From Chelydra serpentina (Eukaryota; Chordata; Testudines; Chelydridae), in assembly GCA_037349315.1 (NCBI GenBank), contig JBAIAC010000057.1:17205501-17269500 (forward strand): a stretch of 64,000 bases of DNA, written 5' to 3'. Positions 11,055-21,530 of this stretch are shown one piece after another. The translations under genes were made by a program, and so were the position numbers. Position 1 is the first letter of the stretch. Each line of letters opens with the position of its first letter. The notes beneath the pieces are model-generated. The model was not told the DNA's origin. It saw only the letters and a program-made list of their open reading frames with translations, and did not search any database.

Positions 11055-11072
11055 ATCCCACCGCTGCCACAA
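11055..11072 (-). promoter_or_regulatory. Primer binding site, tRNA-Leu type
   Basis: On the minus strand it reads TTGTGGCAGCGGTGGGAT, two bases inside the 5' LTR. It complements the 3' end of the vertebrate tRNA-Leu isoacceptors ending ATCCCACCGCTGCCA plus CCA, with one mismatch. The second gypsy copy (26664-26681) has a perfect match. Confidence 0.75.
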
Positions 11073-11074
11073 GT

Positions 11075-11633
11075 TGTCATGGAGTGTGGGGGAGTCAGCG
11101 CCTGCACCCCTCTTCCCCAGATTCACTGGGAGTCTCAGCCAGCCAGTAGAACAGAAGGTTTATTAGAGATGCCAGGAACACAGTCCAAACAGAGCTTGTT
11201 AGTACAACCAGGACCCCTCAGTCGGGCCCTTCCGGGGGGCAGGGAGCTTAGACCCCAGCCTGGGGCTCCCTGCATTTCACCCCACAGCTCCCAACGGGGC
11301 AGGGAGGACAGACCCTGTCTGCCCCTCGCCCCTCCTCTCCGGCCAGCTTCAAACTGAAACTGTCCAGCCCCGCCTCCCCCTTTGTCTCCTTCCCGGGCCA
11401 GGAGGTCACCTGATCCCTTTATTCCAACACCTTCAGCTCTCACCTTTGCAGGGGAGGGGCCGGGGCCATCAGTTGCTAGGAGACAGAGTGTCGGCCATTC
11501 TCTGTGTCCAGGCCCCTCTGTAACAATCATGCACCCGTGTCCCACCACCTAGATACTCAAGCACTGCATAGGGAAACCGAGGCACCCACACAGTACTCAG
11601 GGAGAACATTACGAACAGTCCTAGTTCGTCACA
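11075..11633 (-). repeat. Gypsy 5' LTR (in element orientation)
   Basis: It begins TGTGACGAAC on the minus strand and ends ATGACA. It is nearly identical to the LTR at 6972-7532 apart from scattered substitutions and two or three single-base indels. Confidence 0.92.
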
Positions 11634-12197
11634 GGTGGATAGAAAACTAGCTAGATGGTCGGGCTCAACGGGTAGTGATCAATGGTTCCATGTCTAGTTG
11701 GCAGCCGGTATCAAGTGGAGTGCCCCAAGGGTCGGTGCTGGGGCCGGTTTTGTTCAATATCTTCATTAACGATCTGGAGGATGGTGTGGACTGCACCCTT
11801 AGCAAGTTTGCAGATGACACTAAACTGGGAGGAGTGGTTGATACGCTGGAGGGTAGGGACAGGATACAGAGCGACCTAGACAAATTAGAGGATTGGGCCA
11901 AAAGAAATCTGATGAGGTTCAACAAGGACAAGTGCAGAGTCCTGCACTTAGGACGGAAGAATCCCATGCACTGCTACAGACTAGGGACCGAATGGCTGGG
12001 CAGCAGTTCTGCAGAAAAGGACCTAGGGGTTACAGTTGGACTAGATGACCTCCTGAGGTCTCTTCCAACCTTGAGATTCTATGAGCCCAGGAGTGGGGGT
12101 TCTCACAGCACAGCAGGGTAAGGCTGGCTCCCAGAGTCAAGGATTGGAGTGACCTAACAGATCACGGGTCCGGATAACACCAGAGGAGAATGTCACA

Positions 12198-12536
12198 CAA
12201 GGTCACTGAATATGTAGCTTAAACACACAATTTCTGTCCTAATATTTATGGAAATAGTCCCCTAAATCTCCCCAGAGAACAGCACTACAGATTTATGCTG
12301 GCCCTACCCACAAAGCTGCTACATGTGCAATTTTAAACCATGTTAGTTAAAATAGAGATCAAGAGATAGAGAGAGAGTGTGTACATACGTACACCTGTCC
12401 AGCAGTTTAAACCTGCCTTCTGGTAGGGCAGCTTGCCCTGTCATTTACAGATGCTAACTAAATAATGCTGAGGCATAAATTGATCGAGGTGTGTCTAGGC
12501 AGGGTCTGCACCAGTAAAACGACATTGGGTTTAAAG
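12198..12536. other. Unassigned AT-richer sequence
   Basis: It contains a short GA-rich run near 12364-12378. No gene or repeat terminus is recognised. Confidence 0.35.
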
Positions 12537-12665
12537 GTTTCAGAGTGGTAGCCGTGTTAGTCTGTATCCGCAAAAAGAACCAGGAGTACTTGTGGCACCT
12601 TAGAGACTAACACATTGATTTGGGCATAAGCTTTCGTGGTCTAAAGCCCACTTCATCAGATGCAT
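12537..12665 (-). mobile_element. Short interspersed repeat (GCATAAGCTTTCGTGG family)
   Basis: It shares the blocks TGGCACCTTAGAGACTAAC, GCATAAGCTTTCGTGG and CACTTCATC.GATGCAT with copies at 39428, 45502 and 59475. The orientation is set from the 39428 copy, where the inverted 5' part shows that the CTGAAAC side is the 3' end. No tRNA promoter boxes were seen, so it may be the 3' end of a LINE or a SINE mobilised by one. Confidence 0.75.
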
Positions 12666-13399
12666 AGAGTGGAACATAGGTAGGGCAAGCTCTCCCACAC
12701 TGCAGGTTTGACACTCTTTCATTCCATCGCCTCCAGCCTGTGGGCACCCCTGGCAGTGCAGTGATGCTCCCTCCAGGCCAAGCTCAGGGCTGGGGGTGCT
12801 GGGGGGAGCGGGCATGGCTAGGCCTGTGCTGGACCTGCTCAAGAGGGCTGTCAGTCTAGCACTACTAGCGCTTGTGCCGTTGCGGCTCCCACACCTGGCC
12901 CTCGGCCCCAAGCTCCTCTCTCACAAAGCCCCACTCCTGGTGACCCAGCTCCTGCCCCGGGCCCAACAGTGGAGCCACTTTCTTCCTCCCCGTGCCTGGG
13001 CCAGGCTACAGAGCTGCTCATGGTCATAGAGCCCAGCCAGGCTGGGCCTGGCCCAGCCGTGTGTGCGTGTGTATTTTGTTATAGAAAATTAGATCTGGCA
13101 AGAGCCATGTGGCTCAGGCTACCCATTGGTATTGGCGCTGGCAAGCTGGGATCTCAGCTCTTCTCCCCACTCCTACTGCAACTGGCCTGATTCCAACCTG
13201 CCTCCGCTGCTGCATCCTGCCCCAGGAACCCCCACCCCAATGCCCATGGACCCAGCTAGGCCCCAGCACCAGCGTGGAGTGAGGTACGCGTGGCTCCTTG
13301 GGGCAGGCCTCAGGTCAGGCCTCGTGCTAAGCACCACAGGCTGTGGATGCCGAACAAGCAACACTTACACTGCCCGGGCAGCCAAGGACTCAGTGTGAG
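12666..13399. other. Unassigned GC-rich sequence
   Basis: Open frames on both strands have no recognisable domain. No terminal repeat is visible. Confidence 0.35.
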
Positions 13400-13537
13400 A
13401 GTAAATTTAAACCAAGGGCTGTTGCTAAAAGGGTTTTAGCTTCTGGCTTAATAACACGTGAACATTAATTCAGATGAAGGAAGAGTGTGAATTTAACAAG
13501 CTATTGCTGAATAGCTGCCCGGGTGGACAAGCCCTTA
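13400..13537. mobile_element. Decayed Harbinger-like MITE
   Basis: The right end GGTGGACAAGCCCTTA has the GGGCTTGTC-type terminus of the other Harbinger-like MITEs here. The left end AAGGGCTGTTGC is a weak partner. AATTCAG and CTGAATAGC motifs inside are inverted relatives. The target duplication is not clear. Confidence 0.4.
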
Positions 13538-13559
13538 GGCTCACAGCTACTGTACTTGA

Positions 13560-14605
13560 AAGCCTGTGATTTTCCCATTTGCTATAGTCACCTTGGACCT
13601 GGTCCAAGGACCTTGTGGTCCTAGACCATTTTCCCTTCAGTTTAGCGCACCCTGTGACCTCATGCTGTCTGAGCTGGGCTATAAAAGGAGCTGTGGTGCC
13701 TTCCCTCACCTCCTTAGGCCCAACGTTGATATCCGGGTGCAAGGAAGAGGGGCAGGTGGGCGCACATGGGCAGACTCCACCTCAAAGAGCTCCCGCTACT
13801 GGCAAGTAACCTTCATTTTTAATTCGAGAGGCCTCTGCACATAATTCCCACTCCTAGGAATCAGGCCAGGCATAACGGGGCTGGGAGGGCTAGTTAAATA
13901 GACACTTTAATGCCGTCTTAGCAAACTGAGCATCTGATCTAGATGCCAGGTCTAAGGAAATGGTTTGTGACATACGAATCGAGCTCCAAGTGACAGCTCT
14001 ACAGATCTCTCCTCTGATACTAGGTCTCAGGCAGGCCAGGGAACCAGTTGTCCAAGTAGTCAAGTGAACTCTAAGCCCCCATGAAGGAGGAACACAGGTA
14101 TGTTTAACGCTTTCAATAGAGTCTGATCCACTCGGACAGATGCTGGGATGCAAGTGCCTGCACTTTACTGCTCTCCCCAAGAGAGACAGTGCTGGGGAGC
14201 TTCTGTGTTCCTTAGATCTAATCCAATGAGAAGGTGAATGATCTCTTAGCAACCAAGCTTCCCTGAGCAAGAGTGAGGCCTAGGGGAAAACATTGGCAAG
14301 TTTATGGACTAGTTAAGACGGAATTCTGTAACCACCGGGGGGAGAAAATTTGGATCTAGCGTCATCGTTGTAAGAGACTGTAGAAGGGGAGTGAGCCATG
14401 AAAGCATGCAGCTCACTCACCCTTTATAGCTACAGTAAAGGCTGTCTGAACTGACAGGTGAAACAGAGACCATTCTCCCATAGGTTGAATGCAGGGTTCA
14501 CAAGCTGATTAGTTAGCTTCACACTGAGGTCCCAGCCCAGTGGAGGGTTGCTAACTGGAGGGCAGATGTTCACTAACCCCTTCAGGTCTGTTTACTAATT
14601 ACATG
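13560..14605 (-). pseudogene. DIRS-type element, recombinase C-terminal remnant
   Basis: Minus-strand frames contain a segment resembling the end of a DIRS tyrosine recombinase, with GLRVHLTTW where the HSTR-like box is expected and EICRAVTWSS before the final tyrosine region. A second region upstream (about 14290-14420) resembles the earlier recombinase part. Frames are broken and the catalytic residues are not intact. The sequence near 13770-13815 (CTCAAAGAGCTCC then GGCAAGTAACC) resembles DIRS terminal repeat sequence. A solo LTR ends this piece on the right. Confidence 0.55.
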
Positions 14606-15961
14606 TGTAAGCAGAGTCAGGATGAGCTCTACCCTGACATCTGGTGGTGAGTTGTGGAAAGGGATGTCAGGAATGTCAGGGGCTAATCTTGTTTGCATGG
14701 ACACACCCACCCTGCAAAGCATGATGGACCGCTTGTCCAAATGGTCATTTTGGCTGCTATGGGAGCCCCAGTTTCTCTGTTATTGGGGCAGGAAGAATAA
14801 AGTGTTGTTACCCTGATTATGTGAATCAAGGACAGTGGGCTTTTGTTATGATGAAGGGTCTCACCATTAGCTAAGCAGCACTTGCTAGGCGAGGGACATG
14901 GATTCCAAAACCCAGTGAATTGAGAAAGGCTGGGAATAGGTATTTGTATCTGGTGGCATGGGCCTTTTCTGAGGGTCCTAAATGTCAATTGCATCTCCTT
15001 CTCTCTCTCTGCTGTGGAATATCAGAGCTAATTTTGAGTTCCTTAGGAATCTAATCACAGGCTGCTGAGTTGGAATCACTCTGGGCTAAGTGTGCAAATG
15101 AGCACAAAGGCTCCCCTAACTACAAGCTGAAATCACTAAAAAGCTGAAATTGTTAAGAGCTGAAATCACTGACCACTGTGTTAAGTAGGGGGGGGAGCCG
15201 GAAAATATATTGCTGAGCAGCTGGTGGAGGGGAGCTGCTGACGGAGCGGAGCAGTTGGCGGGACAGCCGGAGCGGCTTGCACGACGGCTGACAGAGCGGA
15301 GCTGCTGGCGGAGCAGAGCAGTTGGCGGGACAGCCGGAGCGGCTTGCAGGCCGGCTGGCGGAGCGGAGTAGTTGGCGGGACAGCCGGAGCGGCTTGTGGG
15401 ACGGCTGAGCGGAGTGACTCGTGGGATGGCTGGCGGAGCAGAGCCGAGCGAAGCCCCACGAAGGGACGGGGCAGTCAGCTTCGAGCCACGTAAGGTGCCC
15501 CTTACCTCTCCCCTCCCCATTTCCACCCAGACTGGAGGGGGTGTAACACTCTGCAGATGAACTTTTGAACTCTGGGTCTGGACTTTTGAGTTGCTGGACT
15601 TTTGGGACTTTGGGTGATTTTTGGGGTTGCTGGACTCAAGAACCAAAGGGAAAGGACATGGCCAATTTGCTGGGGTGGGTCGTTGCTCACAGTTTGGATT
15701 ACAAATCCTAGATGTGGTGTTTCCCCAACAAGAGGCCGCATTGTTTCTCTCTGTCATTAAAAGGTTTTTCTACACTCAGACTCTGTGCTTGCGAGAGGGG
15801 AAGTGCTGCCTCTTAGAGGCGCCCAGGGGGGGTGATATATATTTGTCCCATGTCACTGGGTGGGGGCTCGAGCCGGTTTTGCATTGTGTTATTGGAATGG
15901 AACCCCTAGATACGGAACCTGGCCCGTGTTGCTGCCGACTCTGACCGGCAGAAGGGTTACA
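14606..15961 (+). mobile_element. Solo LTR of an endogenous retrovirus-like element
   Basis: The ends TGTAAGCAGAGTC and GGTTACA are TG...CA with a short inverted match (TGTAA/TTACA). They are flanked by CATG on both sides (14602-14605 and 15962-15965), a 4-bp duplication as made by gamma-type retroviral integrases. The 1356 bp contain no coding domain. An AATAAA lies near 14797, an ATTAAA near the 3' side (about 15756), and a minisatellite in the middle. A related start lies at 61651. There is no internal region or second LTR, so it is solo. Confidence 0.7.
15227..15420 (+). repeat. Minisatellite inside the solo LTR
   Basis: There are three to four imperfect units of about 60 bp built around GTTGGCGGGACAGCCGGAGC and GGCTG.CGGAGCGGAG. 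The units differ in the bases after GGCTTG. The array is far more CpG- and GC-rich than its surroundings. Confidence 0.75.
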
Positions 15962-16060
15962 CATGGTTAAACAGTCTCTTGCTAGACTAAGCTGCAATGA
16001 GCCGACCTAGCTGTGAGACGTACTTTTACAGATGAGCTAGAGTATCCCAAGTGTTTTACA

Positions 16061-16236
16061 TCATAGAATATCAGGGTTGGAAGGGACCTTAGGAGGTCAT
16101 CTAGTCCAACCCCCTGCTCAAAGCAGGGCCAATCCCCAATTTTTGCCCCAGATCCATAAATGGCTCCCTCAAGGATTGAACTCTTAACCCTGGGTTTAGC
16201 AGGCCAATGCTCAAACCACTAAGCTATCCCTCCCCC
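16061..16236 (-). mobile_element. tRNA-derived SINE with CR1 tail
   Basis: This is the third copy of the SINE, on the minus strand. The CR1-like tail is at 16061-16118 and the B-box-like GGATTGAACTCTTAACCCTG (plus-strand reading) near 16173. The head ends near 16236. Confidence 0.9.
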
Positions 16237-16547
16237 TGAAGTGGGCACTCCGGGATGGATGGAACAGCAGCAGGGATTCTGTTACTGATGCTTGCCCACA
16301 AAGAGAATCATTTCCACTTATAATCGTAACAGTGGTGAATTGACTGCTCCCCGAGGTTTAGCAGAATCTCCCATGCCTTTTCCAAAGGACAGTTCCAGAT
16401 CTCTGAAAGTCCTACAGTTGATGTTGCCAAGTGGAGAGAGTCTGGTGCTGGATGGCAAATCCAACCTCTCTGCTGGCTCAATAGGTCTGGAATTGCAGGG
16501 GGGGGGGGGGGGACAAATAAATCGGTTGTGATAGTTGCAGTAGATCA
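16237..16547. other. Unassigned, with a poly-G run
   Basis: A run of about 15 G lies at 16499-16513. The rest is not recognised; it may be further DIRS-related sequence. Confidence 0.35.
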
Positions 16548-16587
16548 GAGAAGAAATGGTTACTAGTCCCTCCATAACTGTTGTTCT

Positions 16588-16690
16588 GCATGATGTTGCA
16601 CAAGTCCATTCCACTGTAGGTGTGTGCGCTCTAGTGCACAGCTGTCAGAGTTTTTCCCTTAGTGGTACCTGTTGAGGCAGCATGAGAATG
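16588..16690. repeat. DIRS terminal inverted repeat, left
   Basis: It pairs with 21445-21530 in inverted orientation. Shared blocks are TTGCACA, ATTCCACTGTAG, TGT.TGTGC.CT, CAG.TGTCAGAG, TTAGTGGTACC and GGCAGCAT. A third, shorter copy of the ATTCCACTGTAGGTG block lies at 16856-16870, inside the element. Confidence 0.75.
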
Positions 16691-17019
16691 CACTACTGCC
16701 TCACGCAGGCATATAGAGCGGAGCAGTCCCCGGCACACCTCAGTTCCTTCCTACCGGAAAGACTCCGATTAGAGATGGGGAAGGAGGGTGGGTCATGGAA
16801 TGGATACATGCAGCACATCTGGACAAACAACCATTGAGTGATTGCATGCATCCATTCCACTGTAGGTGACTCACAAGTAGTCCAAACTGGAGGTGGGGTT
16901 GGAATCTAGTTGAACAGGGACTGGAGGACCACACAGCAAATTTGGCATCATCTCTAGACTGTTGAGAGATTGCAGAGTGGGAGGCAAATGTAGGACATGA
17001 TGACTAAGATGCCGCTTTG

Positions 17020-17560
17020 CAAATGTCTAACAGAGGGAAGCCAAAAAGGCTGCAGATGCTGCTGCAGGGGACCTAGTCAAATGACCCAACAGTCTATCCA
17101 GAGGCATCATATTAGCCAACTGGTAACAAACCAAATACAACTGGATACCAAGATGAGATCCTTTGAGTGTCTGCAAATTCTGTCTGCAAATGCAATGAAC
17201 AGTTGTGTCAAAGACCCAGAAGTCTTAGTCCAGTCAGATAAAAAGCTAAAGACATCTAGCTTCTAACATCTAGAGCATGAAGGCTTTCCTGATTGTTATG
17301 AAGGTCAGCAAGAAGATTGGTTGGTTAATATGAAAAGCGGAAACCAAGTTAATAAGAAACCTTGAGTGAGGATGGTAAACTCTGCCTGTGTACAAAACTA
17401 GACAGAGGATCTGATACTAATGCTCTCAATTCCCCACTCTCCTGGCTGGTGTAATGGCCACCAAAGATGGCCACCTTCACAGAAAGGTACAAAAAGTAAC
17501 AGGTCACTAGAGGCTCAAAGGGGAAACTCATCAGCTTTACTAAGATTAGATTCAAGCTCC
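17020..17560 (-). pseudogene. DIRS tyrosine recombinase remnant
   Basis: The minus-strand translation contains EPLVTCYFLYLSVKVAIF, then GELRALVSDP, the N-terminal and first-arginine region of DIRS recombinases. The later parts (LLDICKAAS near 17070) follow in broken frames. There are multiple stops and no intact catalytic set. Confidence 0.6.
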
Positions 17561-17692
17561 ATGGGGCAAACAGGATCCTGAACCTGCAGAAATAGTTTGT
17601 CCAGACCCTTTAAAAATATTATGGACATTGGGTTGGAAAAAAGTGAATTATTATCAAGTGGGAGTGGGTGGAAGGCTGAGACAGCAGCTAGG

Positions 17693-18021
17693 CATAGGTG
17701 CCGACTTCGTGGGTGCTCCGGGGCTGGAGCACCCACAGGGAAAAATTGGTGAGTGCTCTGCACCCACCGGCAGCTCCCCGCCCACCCCGGGACCCGCGGC
17801 CAGCTCCCCGCCAACCCCGGGGCCCGCCGCCATCTTACCTTAGCACCGGGAGACGTTGTGGGGCCCTGCCCCCGACGCTGGGTGACGTTACGTTGGCGTC
17901 GGGGGCGGGGCCCCACAACGTCACCCGGCGTCGGGGGGCGGGGCCCGGCGTCGGGAGCGGGGTCCCGCCCCCGACGCTGGGCGTGAGCTCCCACCGGCGC
18001 CACAGGAAGTCGGCGCCTGTG
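17693..18021. mobile_element. hAT-type MITE (CATAGGTGCCGAC family)
   Basis: The ends CATAGGTGCCGACTT and (reverse strand) CACAGGCGCCGACTTCC are inverted. An exact 8-bp duplication CAGCTAGG flanks the element (17685-17692 and 18022-18029), as made by hAT transposases. The interior is very CpG-rich, with repeats of the type GACGCTGGGTGACGTT and their complements. The second copy is at 23147-23548. Confidence 0.85.
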
Positions 18022-18199
18022 CAGCTAGGTGCACTCTGATTGAACTAATCACTAACCTTGATGCTCTAGGGGCAGAAGATAGTCCCACACATGCTAAATA
18101 GATGCTCCTTTCAGTCTGGACCAGGCGGAGAATCTCCTTCATTTAGCCAGGGAAGTACTCCTAGCTGATGTTTCTCTACTACTTAGCAGAACTTCCCTA

Positions 18200-19460
18200 G
18201 AGCAGGAGCTCCCTGCAGATGTCAGCTACGAATCCTCCAGGCCGTCAGGTGAAGGGTCTGTAGACTGGGATGGAGGAGGCAGCTGTGATTCTGTGAAATC
18301 AAGTTTGCATCTAGCAGGAGTGACATCGGAAGACTGATGGATAGATCTAAGAACTCCAAAAACCAGTGTTGATGGGGCCATGCCAGGGCAACGAGTATAA
18401 GAAGAGCCTTGTCCTGCTTGATCTTGCACAGAACTTTGGGCCGGAGAAAAATGGGAAGAAAAGCATAGAGGAGTCCATCTGACCATGGCAATAGAAAAGC
18501 GTCCATCAATGAACCCTGGCTGTGGCCCACTTGGGAGCAAAACTGGTGACATTTTCTGTTGTCTTGTGTTGCCAATAGATTCACCAAGGGAGTTCCCCTG
18601 AGCTGGAAAATGGACCTTGCTATGTCTGGATGAAGGGACCACTAGTGGTGATTGATAAACAGTCTGTTTAGGTGATCTGCCACTGGATTCTGGATCCCTG
18701 GAAGATAAGCCTTTTTCAGAAGTATAGAGGTGGCAATGCAGAAGTCCTAAAGCAGAATCATTTCCTGACACAGCAAGGAAGATCAGGCCTCTCCTTCTTT
18801 GTTTAGATAAAACATGGCCATTGTATTGTCAGCCAGACCCAACAAGCCCCTTCCCAATGTGTGGAAGAAATGCCATGCAAGCTAACCAGATAGCCCACAA
18901 CTTGATGACATTTATTTGCAATCTTAGATCTTGGGGAGACCAGAGACCTTGTGTCTATATGATACCCAAGTAAGCCTCCCTACTCAAGTCTGACACAGCC
19001 GTGACTAAGGTGAGAGACTGTTGAGACTCCCTTGCAAATGTTGGAAGATTCCACAAATCTAGGGAGGATAAGATCAGATTTGGTGTCTGAACTATCAAGT
19101 CCGTATGATGCTTCCTTGGTGAATATACATTGGCCAACCAGCTTCGTAGCTCTCTGAAACATAGCCTGGCATACTGGACTGCATAAGTGCACGCTGCCAT
19201 ATGCCCTAGCAGCCTCAAACAGCTTCTTACTGTGGTGAGGGGATATGTCGTTAAGCCTAGAATTATGCCTTGCATCGGCTGAAAACCTTGCCGGTGGAAG
19301 GACGGCTTTGCCTGTTGTGGAATCCAGGACAGCGCCAATAGATTCTATTTTCTGTACTGGAAACGGGACAGACGTCTCTGTGTTGATCAGCAGGCTAAGC
19401 ACATTGAACATGAACCAGATAACGTCTACACTGAACAACACTTGTGACTTAGCTCAACCT
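18200..19460 (-). pseudogene. DIRS RNase H and downstream region
   Basis: Frame-broken minus-strand coding. IGAVLDSTTGKAVLPPARFS leads into SCLRLLGHMAACTYAVQYAR, the link between RT and RNase H in DIRS elements. At 18222-18587 it ends with LLYAFLPIFLRP, LILVALAWPHQHWF and LQTLHLTAWRIRS, the conserved end of the domain. At least five stops or frame changes separate these blocks. Confidence 0.75.
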
Positions 19461-19472
19461 CTTACTGACCAG

Positions 19473-19835
19473 TTATCCAGATAATGGAAGATGTGGACGC
19501 CTGATCTCCAGAGGAAAGCTGCTACCACGGCCATACAATTTGGAAATACACAAGGGACAGCCAACAGAGAAAAGGGCAGCACTGTGAACTGATAGTGAGA
19601 AGTATTGACTGAATTTTAGAAACTTTTTGTGGCCCTGATGAATTGCCGTGTGACAGTAAGAGTCCTTTAAGTCAAGAGCAGTGCACCAGTCCCTTGGCTC
19701 CAGGCAAGGAATAACGGAAGCTAGAGCGATCATCCGGAATTTCAATTTCTTAAGGAACTTGTTTAAATCTCATACCTTAATAGGCCTGAGACTACCTTCC
19801 TCCTTTGCTTTTGGGATCAGGAAGTATTGGGAGTA
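19473..19835 (-). pseudogene. DIRS reverse transcriptase remnant
   Basis: The translation starts with YFLIPKAKEEGSLRPIKV, continues through LKKLKFRMIALASVIPCLEP and TALDLKDSYCHTAIHQGHKK, and reaches the active-site region near 19485, which reads YLDN instead of YLDD. The second catalytic aspartate is therefore lost. A stop interrupts the region before LNKFLKK. Confidence 0.78.
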
Positions 19836-20382
19836 AAAACAGTTTCCTCTGAGCAACAGAGGGACTTCTTCTATAGCCCCAACAAGAAGCAGCAACTGTA
19901 TGTCTCACAACACCATGGCTTCAAGAGAGAGGTCCCTGAAGGAGGGACAGGGAGGAAGGGGGAGAGGATAGAAATTGAAGGGTGTATCCCACTTCCACTG
20001 TGCTTAGAACCCTCCAATCCATGGTGATGTGGCCCAAGCACAATGGAAATGGGACAGGCAAGTTGCAAAAATTGGGGAAGGGAAAGATCACTTTTGGAAT
20101 TGGTACTCTGTCCTCGACCAACCCACCAAAATGTGCTCTTGGAGGATGTAGCCCACAGTGGCAGGGGCAGAGGGTTGTGGTTAATGTCTCTTGTAACCCC
20201 TACCCGTCCTTGGCCAGTCACAGGCTCAGAGGTACAAACCCCAGGAATCACTGGGTCTGATGAGGGTGCAAGGACCCCTTTCTGCCACTGGACTATAAAT
20301 CCCCAGGGGCCTCAGAATCACTCTGGAGTCCCTGTGCAGACTCTGCACAATCTCAGTTTTTCCTGAGAAGAGTGACAGCCCC

Positions 20383-20843
20383 TCAGAGGGGAGGCCAAGG
20401 ATTGTTTGTTGAACCTCCGGGGAGACGAGAGGATTGCAACCATGAAGATCGCTGCATAATGATGACGAAAGCCACGCAATGAGCTACAGAGTTAGCTGCA
20501 CCTAGACCAGCCTGTAGGGCTGTTCTAGAAACCAACTTGCTCACCTCCACCATCACCTCCAATTCTTGTTTTGTGACATCTGAGAGTGTGTCCTTAAACT
20601 TTGAAATTGTATCCCACGGGTATAATCGTCGCTCCCCAACAGAGCTTACTGGTTCACAAATCAAAGCTGTAATCCTTCTGTGGAATAAAGCTTCCATCCA
20701 AACAAGTCTAGTTTCTTGGCCTCCTTGTTTTTTGGAGTCAGTGCCTGGTGACCATGCCTCTCCCTTTCATTAGCTGCAGATACTCCTGGAGAGCCTGGAG
20801 CAGGATGGCTGTAGAAAATGTTCGAACTGCTGAGAGAGGACAT
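20383..20843 (-). pseudogene. DIRS gag-like remnant
   Basis: The minus-strand sequence has NERERHGHQALTPKNKEAKK followed by LDLFGWKLYSTEGLQL. In the next frame it has WDTISKFKDTLSDVTKQELE and then SRTALQAGLGAANSVAH. Such blocks precede the RT in vertebrate DIRS elements and are taken to be gag. There is one frame change near 20680. The identification rests on remembered family patterns. Confidence 0.6.
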
Positions 20844-21444
20844 AGTATCTCCTCTCTGCTCTTTTCACAGTAGGTGGTATGGACGCTGGGCTCTGCCTAG
20901 AATAGGTTATTCTAAAGTAGGCTCTAGAATAGCCTCACCAACAGGCAGAGTTATCCTCAGTGGAGCTGCCGATGTTAAAATGTCCACAAGCCTCTGGGAC
21001 TATTCCTGGAGCTCCTGTGTGTGGATATCGCGCCAAAGCCATCCTTCTCAACAACCCCTGATGGGCTTTGCAGTCATCCAGTGCTTGGGACAGAGGCTCC
21101 CCCACAACAGCCTCATCATGGGATGAGGGAGACGTTGCCAATGACTCTTGGGGCTGATCCTGTCACAACTCTTCCCAGCGTAGCTTGTGAGAATGGTACT
21201 GTCCTGGCACGGTGCCAGGTCCGGCACAGAGAGTGAGCTGCTTATGGCGATGTTCTTGATAAGCAGCCAAGGAAGTAGGCTGGGAAGGATGTGGGGATGC
21301 TCTGGACGAAGGTGGGAACCCCCATGGGTTCCAGAAAGGCCACTGATATGGCCCTGGTCCCTGTGTGCAGATCAAGGGTCCTTGCGGTATGCACATGCTG
21401 GATTTGGGAGTGAAGCCAAGGTGGGAAGGCACCGAATGCTGCCC

Positions 21445-21530
21445 CAATGGGTACCACTAAGGAGAAAGCTCTCTGACAACTGTGCCCTGAAGTGCACATA
21501 CATCTACAGTGGAATAGATATGTGCAATCA
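21445..21530. repeat. DIRS terminal inverted repeat, right
   Basis: This is the reverse complement partner of 16588-16690. The strongest block is CATCTACAGTGGAATAGATA near 21502-21521. Confidence 0.75.

Larger units (their letters stand above)
6972..11633 (-). mobile_element. Ty3/gypsy LTR retrotransposon, Gmr1-like order, internally deleted
   Basis: Two LTRs (6972-7532 and 11075-11633) bound a minus-strand interior. GGTGG flanks the element on both sides (6967-6971 and 11634-11638), a 5-bp target duplication. The insertion splits a CR1 ORF2. Read on the minus strand, the interior holds a primer binding site, gag, a protease-end-like segment, integrase, then RT start plus RNase H, then a polypurine tract. 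The LTRs differ at about a dozen positions by eye, so the insertion is fairly recent. The coding regions have deletions and frame breaks. Confidence 0.92.
6579..12084 (+). mobile_element. 5'-truncated CR1 LINE, split by a gypsy element
   Basis: The two pieces, 6579-6971 and 11639-12084, align end to end with the CR1 ORF2 at 30490-31280. The left piece encodes the reverse transcriptase start (motifs [20 protein letters not shown] and [14 protein letters not shown]). The right piece resumes at the [19 protein letters not shown] region and includes the FADD active-site motif. After about 12034 the sequence jumps straight to the CR1 3' tail, so roughly 600 bp of ORF2 end and 3' UTR are missing. 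It cannot encode a working enzyme. Confidence 0.88.
4103..12197 (+). mobile_element. Old LTR-like repeat, split by later insertions
   Basis: The pieces at about 4103-4827, 5478-5736, 6023-6401 and 12085-12197 read as one non-coding repeat. The start TGTGATGGGCC and the end GAATGTCACA are LTR-like, and an AATAAA-type signal occurs near 4696. The interruptions are two Harbinger-like MITEs, a SINE and a CR1 that itself holds a gypsy element. No target duplication could be confirmed at the outer ends, so the boundaries and the LTR identity are inference. Confidence 0.4.

Noticed and set aside
15227..15420. CRISPR-like array
   Set aside because: The units are contiguous imperfect tandem repeats with no unique spacers, in a vertebrate LTR.
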